From Membranipora membranacea (taxonomy: Eukaryota > Bryozoa > Gymnolaemata > Cheilostomatida > Membraniporidae): 64,000 bases of DNA. The stretch is from positions 26,586,025 to 26,650,024 of the forward strand of contig OU612070.1 in assembly GCA_914767715.1 (NCBI GenBank), written 5' to 3'. Under the pieces are notes generated by a model. It made no database searches and was not told the origin of the DNA. It worked only from the letters and a program-made list of their open reading frames with translations. Position numbers and translations under genes: made by a program. Of this stretch, positions 1 to 12,208 are shown piece by piece (position 1 is the stretch's first letter; every line of letters begins with the position of its first letter).

Positions 1-391
1 ACTTATGATTAGGAGGTCCTCTATGGCCTCACCTCTAGGATGTATTCTAGTTTTCTAGGATGTATCACAGTCTCAGTATGAGGATTAGGGCACCTTGCGT
101 CCCTCTTTAGGGGCAACCCAATCTTCTGTTTCTTAGCAAACAGCAAGTTGGAATGCATCGCTTCTCGGCCTATTGGCTAAGATCAAAGTCTCACTGCCAA
201 TGGCCGATTAGTGCCAGTTCACTTTTGGCAGCTAGCTGCACACCAACAATTAGGAAGTCCTCTATGGCCTCACCTCTAGGATGCATTCTAGTTTTCTAGG
301 ATGTATCACATTCTCAGTATGATGATTTAGGGCACCTTGCGTCCCTTTTAGGAGCAGCCCAATCTTCTGTTTCATACTAAACAGCAAGATG
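1..391 (+). repeat. U2 snRNA-headed satellite, one partial and one full unit
   Basis: A tail without a head fills 1-156, and a full unit runs from 157. The unit opens with ATCGCTTCTCGGCCT and, one or two bases on, TTGGCTAAGATCAA. This is the 5' end of U2 snRNA including stem-loop I. After that it departs from U2: the branch-point-pairing GUAGUA is absent. The rest is unrelated sequence ending near CAGCAAG. It is not a working U2 gene. Confidence 0.8.
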
Positions 392-429
392 GCATGCCAT
401 GCATTAAATAAAGACTATGTTATCTTATC

Positions 430-2705
430 TCCCTCTCCTAGAAACTATGCCGGCATAGGTTGAAGCACTGTTGTTCAGGTGAAGTGTCTTGCTTCTGATT
501 GAATGATTGATCGTCACCAGACACTATCGCCGTCATATTGCGAGGAGGCCCCATTTTTAAATTCATCGAAAGGTGAAACTTGACTGTACAAATGGCCAGT
601 TTTTTTACGTACGGTAAACTGGCTAGACAAGAGAGAATTGTTGCTACTTTAATTATTTTTCAATAACATCTTCGACTCATCAGTGAGAGTTTTATGCGAG
701 CCTGGGCTCTTTTCGCAGATGCCTACCAGAGTTGGGACTCAATCCCGGTGGTAGAGGCAGCTTGACTTGGCATTCCACACAAAATGAAGTACATTGCTCT
801 GTGTCAAAGACACTGTGGTCGTCGAGTCGCATTGGAAGCCATCTTGTCACATTCACTTAAAAGTATAGCCGGAAGGAACTTGGGAATTTTATCGAGTTTA
901 ACTAAATCGACAAAAAACATAGGGATATGTTTACTTGACCAGGCTTAAGCTGATAAGATAATTGTCATAAATGTGAAGTGATTAAGATTGGCCATTTTCA
1001 CCGGAGTTATTTTGCTTTAACCTGCCATCACACGAAGTTTTCCGACTGTGTCAGGCAGCTCAGCAAGAAATAATTGCTGACATTTATAATTATCTTTCAA
1101 GATTTCTCAGATGATATGTGTCATATACTGCCAGAAGAATTCAGACATGCATAAACACCTTCTTCCTGAGTCATCCTCATGCAGACCTCGCAAATCAAAA
1201 CTGGGCAGCAACAACAGCTCAACCATACCCCATAGCACTGCACTAGCCAACAGATGTCACTTCATCAAATATGGGAATATGGTCTGAAACTGATGCCTAA
1301 TACTGATTGGGTGATGATATTTTTTGAATTTTATTAAATAAATTTTATGCTATACTATTATTTTTTTTTGTAAATCAGATCAAATAATACACATGTTGCA
1401 ATGAATTTTCAGTTAATAGCACCATGTGTATGCCGTATAAGATAATTGAGTATATGATATAAATAAAGACTCATCAGAGTGTTATCAATCTGCAGTGATC
1501 AATAAACACAAAAATTCACAGACACAAAAACTATGCTGTGCCCAGTGATAATAGAGGGCTTTTCCACAACAAATATTAATCTAATAGGATGATTTACAGC
1601 AGGGGCCCTTTCTATAAATCAGCCTAGTTTATGATATTCGTTAGCCGGCTAATTGAAACATGGATAAGTGGCAGCTAATATCTCGCATAACCTCAGCTAA
1701 ATGCCTGCTAAATTAAATTGAGCAGACATTTAGACACATACTTATTGAAACCACCCCCTGCATGCCCGGGTTCTCTCCAAGCAGCAGGTTTCCTGCGTGC
1801 AGGGATCTGTCTGTCTGTCTCTGTTCTCTCTGATGGATGTTGCACGCCCTCTTCCTCCGCTGGCGATATAACCGCAGCAGATGGTACCGTATCTTCTGGG
1901 CATTTTGTTCTGCTTGCCTCAACTTAAACTCGCTTTCCTCAAACACCAGAGTACTCTCCTAACTTTCATGGAAGGCTGCATATTAGGCAAGGACAGCTTA
2001 TCTGCAGTGGCGATTAGTGACTTATCTCACTCTCCTAGAAACTATGACGGCATAGGTTGAAGCACTTTGGTTCACAATCAGCTGAGAAGTCGCTGCCGAA
2101 GTGATTTGCTTCTGGTTAAATGATTGATCGTCACCAGACACCATCGTTGTTGTATTGCAAGTAGGCCCCATTTTTGAATTCATCGAAAGATGAAACTTGA
2201 CGGTACAAATGGCCAGTTTTTTTATTTACGGTAAACTAGCTAGACAAGAGAGAATTGTTGCTATTTTAATTATTTTTCAATGACATCTTTGACCCATCAA
2301 TGAGAGTTCTATGCGAACCTGCGCTCTATTGGCAGACGCCTACCAGAATTGGGACTCAATCCCGGTGGTAGAGGCAGCGGGTTATTTTGCTTTAACTTGC
2401 CATCACACAAAGTTTTCCGACTGTTTCAGGCAGCTCAGCAAGAGAGAATTGCTGACATTTATAATGATTTTTCGAGATTTTTCAGATGATATGTGTCATA
2501 TACTGCCAGAAGAATCCAGACATGCATAAACACCTGCTTCCTGAGTCGTCCTCATGCAGACCTCGCAGATCAAAACTGGGCAGCAACAACAGCTCAACCA
2601 TACCCCATAGCACTGCACTAGCCAGCAGATGTCTCTTCATCAAATATGGGAATATGGTCTGAAACTGATGCCTAATACTGATTGGGTGATGATATTTTTT
2701 GAATT
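430..2705 (+). repeat. 1.6-kb complex tandem repeat (T unit), 1.4 copies, in A1
   Basis: The motif CTCTCCTAGAAACTATG opens a unit at about 430 and recurs at about 2,030, a period near 1.6 kb. The second unit lacks about 250 bp of the first and ends early near 2,700. Each unit contains shorter related sub-repeats. A minus-strand open frame (1,713-1,946 here) recurs in all five T arrays of the window; it is 101 codons long in A2. I do not recognise its product. It may be part of a decayed mobile element. Confidence 0.7.
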
Positions 2706-5700
2706 TTATTGAAAAATTTCTACAGAAAGACTCGAGTTTAAAATCTTATGTGAAAAATGAGCAAAGAGTGAAGTGAAGAGAATAACTAAGTCCCAACCTT
2801 TTCATTTGATTGGAATAATGGCGTTTATACTGTATGAGGGAAGCTGTATTAAAATTGTACAGTGATACAAGGCACTACTATAAATCACAATTAACATACA
2901 TGACTGTTACATTGATTCTAAGCCATGAAAGTAAGAGCGAAATATATACTTGACAAAAGGATCGCTTGGAAACTTCACTTGCACTTTCCCTCCAAGTCTT
3001 ATTAGACCTCAAATAAACAACCTCTTCTACACCTAGTATAACAGGAACAGACTGGCTGATCTATAGGGCTATAATAGATGGATAGATAGATAGATAGATA
3101 GATGAATTTATAAATACTATAAATAAGAGGTTTTTTACCTACTGTAAGGTATAATAAACAGAGATCAAGTTTGATTCTTTTGCCTGCGTTTGGAGGCAGG
3201 AGGGAGAGCAACTCAAATTACAGGGAATTGAGTCAAACTCGATGATTAATATACACTAACTACTTAAAATTATTGCACTTATTTTATAAGTTCATTCAAT
3301 ATGATATTTATAAAATTGTCATGTTTAACCACTAAGTTAGAAAGATATTGAGTATAGGAAACCTAATACGAATATAAAACCAAAAACTGATTCATTGTCC
3401 CGAGTATGATTGCTCTAAGACAAGTAGAGATGTGCAAATTCCATAGTGATGAGTAAGATTTCCTGCAACTACATTCAGTTGGCACCTGGTTCATGGAAAG
3501 ACGGGTTAAAAGAAAGGCTGCTAAGCCCTAAAACTCCATCAATCCATATCCTTTCATTATTATCTTATTTAATTACTATCTTGCTACCAAGTCATGTTAC
3601 CAACGCTCCAACACAAACATCATTAAGAGGTCCAACAAATTGGATACATTAACGCAGGCATGTCCTATCGCATAATCAAATTCATTGCTTCAAACCTGGA
3701 AATTCCGGTTGTACAATCTGAGTTTGGAGTTATGTCCTTAATGTGTACAGGGGCACAACTTCTTTCATTTCTAAATAATTACGTAAAACTGCAGAGGCAG
3801 GGAGTTTGGGACAGTCAAAGGGGAGAGGAGATGTTTCTTCTAACATAGATTATGACAGAATTGTAGTGTGAACTTATCAGATCCTGTACCGTCAGCGCTT
3901 TATCGTCCATTGTCATGTTTTGTCTCAAGTCCTAGAACCTGTCTCACACATCTAGTCAGGATTGTCGTAAGCTATGATAGCTTGTATCTGCTCATTAGGT
4001 ATAAGACTCAGAATTTCTCTAAGGTCAATGAACTCACACTGCTCCTTGTCTTAAGAGTCACTCTCAATACAACTAACTATAGTCAATTATCGTGGCTGGT
4101 TGGACTGATAATAGTTACGAGGATTCATTTAATGGTCAACAATTATATTAAACTTTCTAATTTTACTTTCTCGTTGACAGCAAAATCATATTTCAGGTGA
4201 TACTTGTCAGGCAGGGAAACTACTTAACTTGCAGAAAGGCAGGATGTTTGTGTTGCATTCCCTTCAGTTCGTCAGAGGTCTCAAACACAAAATTAAAAAA
4301 ACGTATTAAATTTGTATCACGGTACCTCACCAAACAGCGTAACTATGAGGTGGTGAGAGTTTTATGGCTCCTCCAGAATTATGGCATCTTCAGAACCGCA
4401 CTGACTTTTGTTGACGCTGTCATTATCGTGCTTAGCATCTTGTATGGTGAATAACCTGGAACACAGATAAAAGTTATGCCTTATTTACTGAGTTTTGCAT
4501 TACTTTGGTTAGCATGACCTTTTTCGTGAATATGGTTACATTAAACCTTTAGCCCATAAGAATATGTGATCTTGTAAGACTACAATATCAAATCAAACAA
4601 TTTGGAACAAACAAGTTGTCTCAAAAGCCATTTCAGTGGGCAACAGAGAAACTGTGTTAGACAAATCATTGCGATGCGAAGTATTGTCTTACATCAAGTT
4701 TCAGTCTTGCTCCATAAATTCCTCCTCTTCAGCTTTTCAGTTTTGTTGGACGAAGCTGCTAGTAGCTGCTAGTAGCTGTCACCTCCATTTCAGACTGAAA
4801 ACAAAAGATTTACTGATGCAAGGTATATAACAGAGCAGAGGGGGAAAAAATTACCCAATTTTAAAAGGTTTCTTGCTCCGATCATGAATTTCATTACTCT
4901 TAACTCTGCCTGCCCAACTTTTTTCATGATGATTATCAGTGGATGATAATGGAGTATATACTACCATTAACCATAAAAGTAATAAGTTTCTCACCAAAGA
5001 ACTGTAGTTTCTCAACAGCTGACTTGAATAGTCCATCATAATACAGTCACACGTAATTATTGAGATCATCAACTCAGGTGTTCTTCTGATTAACTCCCTT
5101 TGATTTCTCCCCTAATCCTAAAACTAAGGTAGAACAGAAAATCCCTTCTCAATAGCATCATAATATGGGGTCTCTCAGTATAATGACTATCTAATGGATG
5201 TTAAACTGTCATGTTCTTGAACTGTCGTCAAGAAACTCAAATACGACACATTAAGGATTATTTTAAATAATGGTTGGTCTCCATGAGTACGTATTCATCA
5301 TTCATTGTAACACAATTGGTTGTAAAATATAAGGTGCAATCAGAAGAAACAGCAGACTTGTTAACCAACCAATCAGGGGGAGCCTGGTGTCTGCTTTTTC
5401 CTGCTTCTTTGCTGACGAGTAATGGATAAGTCCTCTTTCTTCAGCTCTCAACATATGGACTATTTAGTACCCACCAATGGTTTCATGCTACAAGAAAAAT
5501 GATTGACAGTGTGGCTAAAGGTTGGAAAATGATACTAGAATTGTTTTAGGAACTCATGGGGACAACATTTGCTCTCTTTTATTATTGTCCGCATAATACT
5601 GCTGAATATATTCACAAAGGAGTCAACACATTTATACAAAACAAAGAGAAATAGGAGACAAACATGTAAAAATGATCTTTGAGAAGCGGTTTTATCCTTC

Positions 5701-6839
5701 CTTCTCAATGTGCATACAAGGCATAACAACTTCACTGAGCCTACCAGCTCAAAGCTATAATTCCACACAGATGAAACTCATCTTATATCAAGATTTAAAG
5801 GGTGTCTCTTGCATTCGCAATTAAAAATATACCTTTTAAGTTGCTGGTGATTGACAGTGAAACCCATGCCTGACAAAATATCAACCCTATGACTTTCCTA
5901 ATACACTCTTAAATATGAGATACTTACCTAAGGATGTTTGTCTTTTGACTGGTGTGTTGGATAGTCCATCATAACATATTCACAAGCAATCAGTTAGCTC
6001 AACATCAACGTCTTAGGTTTTCTCCTGATTGACCCACGGGTATTTTGGTTTTCTCCTCAAACCCTAAAGAAAGACAAGACAGACTTTCACATTAACTTCA
6101 TAATGTTGGGACTACTGGCACCAGGACCATCTATAATGGCTGCCTTTTAGATGCGGTATTTTTGATGATTGGGTAAAGATCCATCATTATTCTGCTGACT
6201 GATCTTTCTGTTAACAAGGCGCTTAATTCTAGCCCCATTGATTCTCACGCTGCAAGAAAGTAAATTGACAGTGTGCGGTCATGAATCCGAAAATATCATC
6301 AGATTTCAGTATTCATCTTTTTATTGGGCACTTTATTCTGCTGCCCAGTCTCATGAAATTGACAAATCAGTTCATCCAGTTAAAAAAAGGGAATTATGGG
6401 ATATCACAAAGAAAACAGCTCGTTATGCAAAGGCTTGCTTTTGTTTCTCATGGCCATCACTAACCTACAAGTTTTAGTGTTATGCAGTTTGAAGTGATCT
6501 TCCATCAAGATGGCTTGGCCACTCCCATTGTCCTTTAATTGTACTATAGACCGGAAAATATTTGTACCATTGCATGTCTATATGTGACCTTGTCTGAAAA
6601 TAGAGAAACACAATGTGAGGTGATATGTTTATGTGGATTGTTCTCAATCACATCCAAACCGAAGCGAACAAGCAATTTGATTGAGTCTCTTCAAGTAGCC
6701 TGGGCAGCCTGTCAGGGATGGGTAGATGGGAGGGGGACACCCATCCACCTCCGACAGCCTGCCATGGCAAACCCTCAAGATGGTGGTATAACATGGCAAT
6801 GGACTTCTGAGTACGCGCTATACTATTGATCACTTACTT
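2706..6839. other. Non-coding stretch of A1; only diverged internal duplicates seen
   Basis: I see no gene that I can support. The plus-strand frame at 3,868-4,200 stays open in A2 but is broken in A3. Two sequences near 5,030-5,200 and 5,950-6,120 are diverged copies of each other. They share the context GGATAGTCCATCATAA or a close variant, and both carry splice-like borders when read on the minus strand. A GATA run lies at 3,077. Confidence 0.5.
3077..3104 (+). repeat. GATA microsatellite (A1)
   Basis: About six GATA repeats follow GATG. The equivalent tract is longer in A2 (26,001-26,032) and longest in A3 (42,976-43,022, read as CTAT). Confidence 0.95.
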
Positions 6840-7085
6840 CACTTAGGTTGCAGGATTCCTTGTGGAATATTGTGCCAGTATATTCGTCTCATGCTCCCTC
6901 CATCTCGACCGATCTTTCGCTCCAGGATTTGTGTAATAAATCTGTAACTGATCAAGAGCTGTCATCCTCCAGGTCTTCTTGGGTCTCTCACGTCTCCTTT
7001 TCCCTTCAGGTGCCCAACCCAATCTAGTGTGTGGGATTGAGCCCTGCCTTCTCAGAGTGTGAGCCAGATGCTATTGGTATGCTGC
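6840..7085 (-). mobile_element. Non-LTR retrotransposon ORF2 C-terminal fragment (A1)
   Basis: Read on the minus strand, the segment encodes LGWAPEGKRRRERPKKTWR, followed by a decayed SRWRE-like motif. This matches the C-terminal region after reverse transcriptase in many animal LINE ORF2 proteins, where the consensus reads like GKRKRGRPKTTWRR...RW. No reverse transcriptase domain adjoins it and the frame is not maintained, so it is a dead fragment. It is present at the same place in A2 and A3 and so predates the duplication. The exact clade cannot be set from so little sequence. Confidence 0.72.
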
Positions 7086-8195
7086 AATAATCAACATTGT
7101 GACACTACTCATCAACTTTGGTCAGTCATAGATTTCTCTATCACAGGGCCATACTTTAGAAATTTGTAGAGAGGCAAAAACCTGAAGGAGTTCAAAGCAT
7201 CATTAAGAGGGTAAAGGTATGTAAATAACTAATGGAAATATTCAGGTTCCCCTTGAAATACAGGCCTGGTATCTATTTCAATTTAGAAGGAGGCCTAAAT
7301 ACAACACTATTTATTGTTGGATTTATACTCATCAATGAATCGGTGAAAAGTTGAAGCAGAGGGGGTAAGAATGATAGCTAATAATATGTGCTGCCACTCC
7401 ACCCTTGTGAGTATGGTTATGGTACATTGATCAGTAGGATATCACCAGAAATACTACCTATTGAACAGAAGAGAATAAACTCACCCATTTCTGGTTACGT
7501 CTTGCCCGGTCATTAGGATTGAATTTACTTCTCATGTACTGTAGATGGAGAGATGTGAACATTCTTCTATTCACAGTGATTCGGATCAGTTATTTGCAAT
7601 GCAATGCCATGAAGTAGATAGGCGATGCACATTGTCACAACTTTCACTATCTGTATTGTTGTGATCGTGTCCACATGCTGAAATGACAGAGGGAAACTGA
7701 ACCATGGCATGTGTCGTTCTACAAGTAAGTAAGCGCAGGACTTTTCTGAAGGGTATTTCAAATGAAATCCGCCAAAAAACACAGTTGAGTGAGCAAGACC
7801 TTACTAGCTCACTCATAGATGGAACAACAGAAAATTCCGATTGAACTACTTTTTTCCAATTGAAAGACCAAGGGTCCGAGGATTTTGAGCAAAGTGATTG
7901 CTATGATTTGGTTAGAATAACATCACTCATTCTCTTGGGAACCCCATCCTGTTAGCCAGTTTGCTTTATTTGAAATAGCTCAATTCATTCAAGGCTAGCA
8001 AAGATTTTGCTTAATAATAATTTCCAAAATTTAGCAGCTAGCTTACAATGGAGAGTCACCCCCAAAATACCTAAACTAAATTCAAGCCAACATTCACTCC
8101 TCTAGAAAAGACTGGATATCTAAGAATAATTGCTGACTCACCTATGGCGAATTGACAGAGTGTGCCCTCCGACTCTCATAATTCTTAACTTTTTA
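7086..8195. other. No gene seen
   Basis: The stretch holds only short frames that are carried along by the duplication. A2 has about 50 extra bases near 30,300 relative to this copy. Confidence 0.5.
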
Positions 8196-8276
8196 CCAGG
8201 TTTCCAACTGCTGAAGTTTCAAGGTTCCAGGGTTTCCAAGGTTTCCAGTTTTTCCAGGATCTCATGGTTTCCAGGG
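8196..8276 (+). repeat. GGTTTCCAG-type minisatellite (A1)
   Basis: About six degenerate 9- to 10-base units built on GGTTTCCAG. Unit number and spacing differ in A2 (31,319-31,400) and A3 (37,671-37,770). A G-run at 8,492-8,503 follows and is interrupted or shorter in the other copies. Confidence 0.8.
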
Positions 8277-9267
8277 CCATTGACTTGAGGATCACATGTA
8301 GAGTACATTGTCAACATAAAACCCTTGTTTTTTTTGGGTTATTCAGACATACTGAAATTGAAATAACGTATAGCGTTGGATAGCCTGTCTTTACAAGCTT
8401 TGTTTGGATTTAATAGCGTGTTAAACAGTTTCAAGTGTGGACAACTCTCTCCTTGACAGCTCGCTCGCAAGAGTTGACAAGCTTTTTTCAAGGGGGGGGG
8501 GGGAGGGAAAGCTACCTAAAAAACCAATACACAGTATTTATTCAGCTATTTTCTAGGAGGTATCTTTGCATTAAATTGGGCATTCAATGTAGTAGACCTT
8601 CAAACTCCTCGTCAAAAGATATTATAGCGACATTGCCTTAGTGTCGCTGCTAGGAAAAGAATGATATAATGGCCGACGCTGGGATCACAATCGTAATCTT
8701 AATCTTAATAGTAATGTTCTTACCAGGTGCGGGTTAGCTGAATAGTCTGACCCTTTTTGGCTCCTAGGGCTTCAGAAGAATAGCCACTCTGTTGTCGGAT
8801 CAGAGGACTTCTCCTGCTTTAGTTGCAAAATATCTGCAAGTAATGATGAATATGAATATTATGGTGATGGTATAGTAGTGTTTGAATTCAAGTAAAGACA
8901 TAGGCTTGCTTCTAAACTTAACAATAATTATAGCCAGAGATAACAAAACCAACGGTAATTTTCCAATGTAAGTATTGTTCTAATCCGACAAATATACAAA
9001 GGTAGAGACAGGAAACGCCTGCAAAAGCAGACTCACCGTATCGCAGCTTTGTCCATTATATAATCAGTCATGCTGGTTAATTCAGGGAGCCAAACCCAGT
9101 ATCAATATCACATGCCAGCGGACTAGCACATTATTCCCTTTCCATTTTATGGCATCGCTGGTCGAAAAATGTTATGGCACATTGTGTATCACCCTGCTAT
9201 CATTCCAATGACATCATTCATTATTGTAGAGTTATACTCCCCTTTATTTTGCTAGCCACAGGGTTGC

Positions 9268-9371
9268 CTAATCTAGAGTGTGCCTCTGTACTGAGTGGAA
9301 GCCTGAGTGAGCATCGGGGATCAGCTCATGTGATATGCAGTACTTCTCATACCGGTTTCGCACATCCATAG
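9268..9371 (-). pseudogene. Candidate terminal exon, unknown product (A1)
   Basis: On the minus strand an acceptor-like TTCTCCACAG is followed by an open frame of 33 codons from ATG to TAG. An AATAAA lies about 20 bases after the stop. The frame is intact in all three A copies (residues start MDV and contain YCISHELIPDAHSGF). Against this call, the opposite strand is also open over 65 codons in all three copies, so low divergence alone could explain it. I recognise no domain. It could be the last exon of the decayed gene represented by the upstream pieces. Confidence 0.35.
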
Positions 9372-9639
9372 CTGTGGAGAATGAAGAGCACAGGATCCCA
9401 TTGACAACATTTTCTGTAAATTTAGCAACGCATGCTATTGTAAGTAGGGAGTGGCAAGTTACAAGTCACCAGGTATCACATGAGCAGGATGAGTGATCAG
9501 TTGCTCTACTAAGGATAGAATCATCCCCTCCTTGAACATGAGAGCGCAAATTTCACAATAACACAGTCGAACCTAAAATTCTATCTCTTCATAATAAAGC
9601 ATACTATGAACATTTGTTGTTGATTGGTGATGTACATGT

Positions 9640-10040
9640 TTGTATTCTAAATTTTCGTGGTATCATAAGCTACAGGAATCCTTTGTAATGGTGGCCGCAA
9701 ATGCACCTAACCCTCTACTCTCCTTTGACATGCTAGCATCTGGTCATTTTAAGTCTCTACGCCACCGCATTAATACCCGTAGAGACTGTTTTAGATCTCA
9801 GGCTATCAGTATTTTGAATAATTCACTCTTTTAGTTTATTTTCTACATTTTTTGTATTTTTGAATTCTGTGTGAACTACAAATTGATTTTTTATGCAATC
9901 ATTAACAGTTTTCGACATCAGCATTCTTATTAACATTCTTTACTGCAGGCAAACCATCTTTTTGCTTCTCAATCACTCCTTTGAAATAATAAAGGTAGAT
10001 AATAAAGGACCATAAATACAAAGGAAGAAAGTTTGATTGG
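9640..10040 (+). mobile_element. A1-specific ~400-bp insertion, unclassified
   Basis: A3 passes directly from the equivalent of 9,639 to 10,041 with only about 18 bases between. Here there are 400 bases with a 64-codon plus-strand frame (9,640-9,834), rich in Arg and Ser near its end, then an AT-rich tail with AATAAA-like motifs. That layout suits the 3' end of a retrotransposed element, but I see no recognisable domain and no clean target duplication. Confidence 0.4.
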
Positions 10041-10407
10041 ATTTAAAAATTAAATCACAAGTCACTTCTAAATGGTGGTTGGAATATTTAATACTTAACT
10101 GTGATACTATAATATTCACTTCTCACCGCACAAGCTAGCAAGCAAAATGTAACAACCAGCTGGCTGTGATATAATAATACATAAAGTTACACAGAATACA
10201 AACTGTTATATCTTCGAGACAGTATTATTATAAATTTATCTAACTCCATATCCATGTAAGTCAATTAAGGCATTTTTGAAGCTTCACACCTTTATTTCAC
10301 AGTTGTTTGATATTATGGTGACACTGATATTTTTACATATACATATATAAATATTAGCTTAAAATCTGAGTTATGTTGTGACCTTTAGCTGTGGTTGCTG
10401 TAGACTG

Positions 10408-10605
10408 TCAAGCACAAATAACCTGAGCTACAATCCTACAATTCATGGTGTCACTAACACTGTGCGAGCCACACCCCATGCTGACCTCAACTACAGGGGT
10501 CACATCCTCTTCTATGTAGCTGTGCTGAACTCCACCCTCATACATCATCGGTATATCACACTGATAACCTTTTGTCAATGCTGAAAGGTCATACTGTGCA
10601 CGGCG
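10408..10605 (-). pseudogene. Open coding remnant with Cys-rich extracellular look (A1)
   Basis: On the minus strand 65 codons are open from just after an in-frame TGA to TGA at 10,408. The sequence contains GYQCDIPMM, then GVQHSYIEEDV and MGCGSHSV with several cysteines. Codon first positions are clearly purine-rich, favouring this strand. The upstream part continues in frame in A3 (GPTYKVPRRAQYD at about 36,100), where the base that gives TGA here gives Pro instead. A3 in turn stops right after IPMM. The copies are therefore broken at different points. Function unknown. Confidence 0.45.
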
Positions 10606-10735
10606 TCAAACATTGTGTGTGGGGCCATGAAATATTGTACACCCAGACCAAAGAGAATCTCTCTTGACTCTGCTCGTTGCATGCCATGCATATCGCGGTG
10701 AATTGAACGGGTTGCAAAAATTTAACTTCTGAATA

Positions 10736-10902
10736 TTACATCTGCGGCTCTACATAGAGATACTTTGTCTCAATCTTTGTGGTCGCTGTCGGTTCATCAG
10801 TGGTTGGAAGACAAACATATATGTTTGTGTCAGTGTATGTTTCTGAGCAACCTGAGGTTGGCTTGTTGGTGAAGGCCCAGGACTTGTGCATATGATGGCG
10901 TC
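10736..10902 (-). pseudogene. Candidate exon, Thr-rich extracellular type (A1)
   Basis: An acceptor-like ATATATAG precedes an open frame of 54 codons read in phase 2, containing SWAFTNKPTSGC and DEPTATTKIETKYLYVEP. The same frame in A3 (from about 35,842) carries an in-frame TAG near its start and a TAA after SGC, so A3 is dead there while A1 is open. Two cysteines and a Thr-rich tail suggest a secreted or surface protein. No family recognised. Confidence 0.42.
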
Positions 10903-11742
10903 CTATATATTAAAATAAATCAAATTGTTTTGTGTGCACTGCGATGCCAGGGCTAAGAATGCAGATAGGTTATTGCCATGAGTATTGAATATCAAAAAGT
11001 ACAATCGTCCATGAGAAGAAAGGACTCTTTTCTTCGACACTTCACTGATTGACATGATAATATCAGCATAACATATCATGACATGAACAAATCTGAACAA
11101 AGTAGATGGAAACAGTGTTTACATGTAACTCACTCTAATTGTTGTTTTGGATGTCGGGCTCCTATCATCTCGACAACAGGTGACCTGTAATTCAAGTAAT
11201 GAGCAAGTTAATATAAGCTTATAGAGGAAGCCATTGTTTGTGTGTAGCGTTGTCAATCCCTAGGACGGTGGGACTGACTGATAAAACAACAATAGCCTAT
11301 ATTTTATCACAAGGTTAGTATGCAGTGTAACTAGAGTAAATTCTCGAAGTGAGAGGTCATATATAAATGTAAGGTGCCAGGAGCAAAACACAAGGCTCCA
11401 ACCAACTGTTGACAGTTGACTATGCTGTTGGACAGTATAGGCCACAAAGAAGAGAGTATTTAAATAAGTAATATATTATGAGATTCTTATGACAAAGATA
11501 CAGATTTCCATTCTTCCAGAAGTTCTACTACACAGCACACATCAGATGACTGAGCGGCATAGTATGTGATGAGGTACAGGTCTGTGAGAAACAACATTCA
11601 GAATGGTAACGAAGTACGTTATCCAGAAGGGTTTTCGCGGAAAGAAAGAGTAATCGAGAGGATGAGATCATAACATTTCTAGTTTTCAACACCAGCCGTT
11701 CTGAGAATTAATCTGTACATATACACCAATGCACCATCCTAC

Positions 11743-11793
11743 CTTGCATACTGATATGAATACGATTAGAAGAGGCAGAGCAGTGTACCTCGT
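11743..11793 (-). pseudogene. Decayed signal-peptide exon (A1); start codon lost
   Basis: This is the counterpart of the intact exon at 35,031-35,087 in A3. The hydrophobic run LPLLIVFISVCK and the donor AAG|GTAGG are kept, but the A3 ATG is ACG here. An upstream in-frame ATG at about 11,890 would give a long polar N-terminus and no signal peptide. A2 has lost the region entirely. Confidence 0.5.
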
Positions 11794-12208
11794 TCTGTCA
11801 GCCTTTTGATCGCAAACAGATACAGGGGACACTTTTGACAGGTTTCTTGTTTCCAAGCCTAAGCTATTGATACAGATATAGTGTGAAGCCATCCTTCACT
11901 GAGATGCCGTGGTGTGCGTTAATCTTGCGCTGACAGTAATTGTAGAAGCAAACGAATTGACATCTATAATAGTGATTTGAATATATTTACAGTGCTTTTC
12001 TAATACACTAAAAACTACCGCAGTATCCTAATTTAAGGCTGCAATATTTGACACTGAAACATTGCAGGACACACATAGTTATCTAATATTCATTATTGCA
12101 ACAAATTACCTTAGTTTTAACAGACATCCGAATCTGAGGGCATCGCACACACGTCCTTCAAATGAAATCCAAATTGTGACTGTTAGTTCTTTTTTGGTTG
12201 GTCTACAG

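Noticed and set aside
157-391. Functional U2 snRNA gene
   Set aside because: Only the first ~30 nt match. The branch-point-recognition sequence and everything after it are missing.
3868-4200. 110-codon plus-strand frame in A1, also open in A2
   Set aside because: Disrupted in A3, no domain, no splice context. Low divergence between A1 and A2 explains the shared frame.
6539-6829. 96-codon plus frame conserved in all three A copies
   Set aside because: The opposite strand is also open over much of it, and it abuts a LINE fragment. No protein family recognised.
9174-9371. 65-codon plus frame conserved in A1, A2 and A3
   Set aside because: It overlaps the minus-strand candidate exon, which has better splice and poly(A) context. 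Neither is secure, and the plus frame has no support beyond openness.
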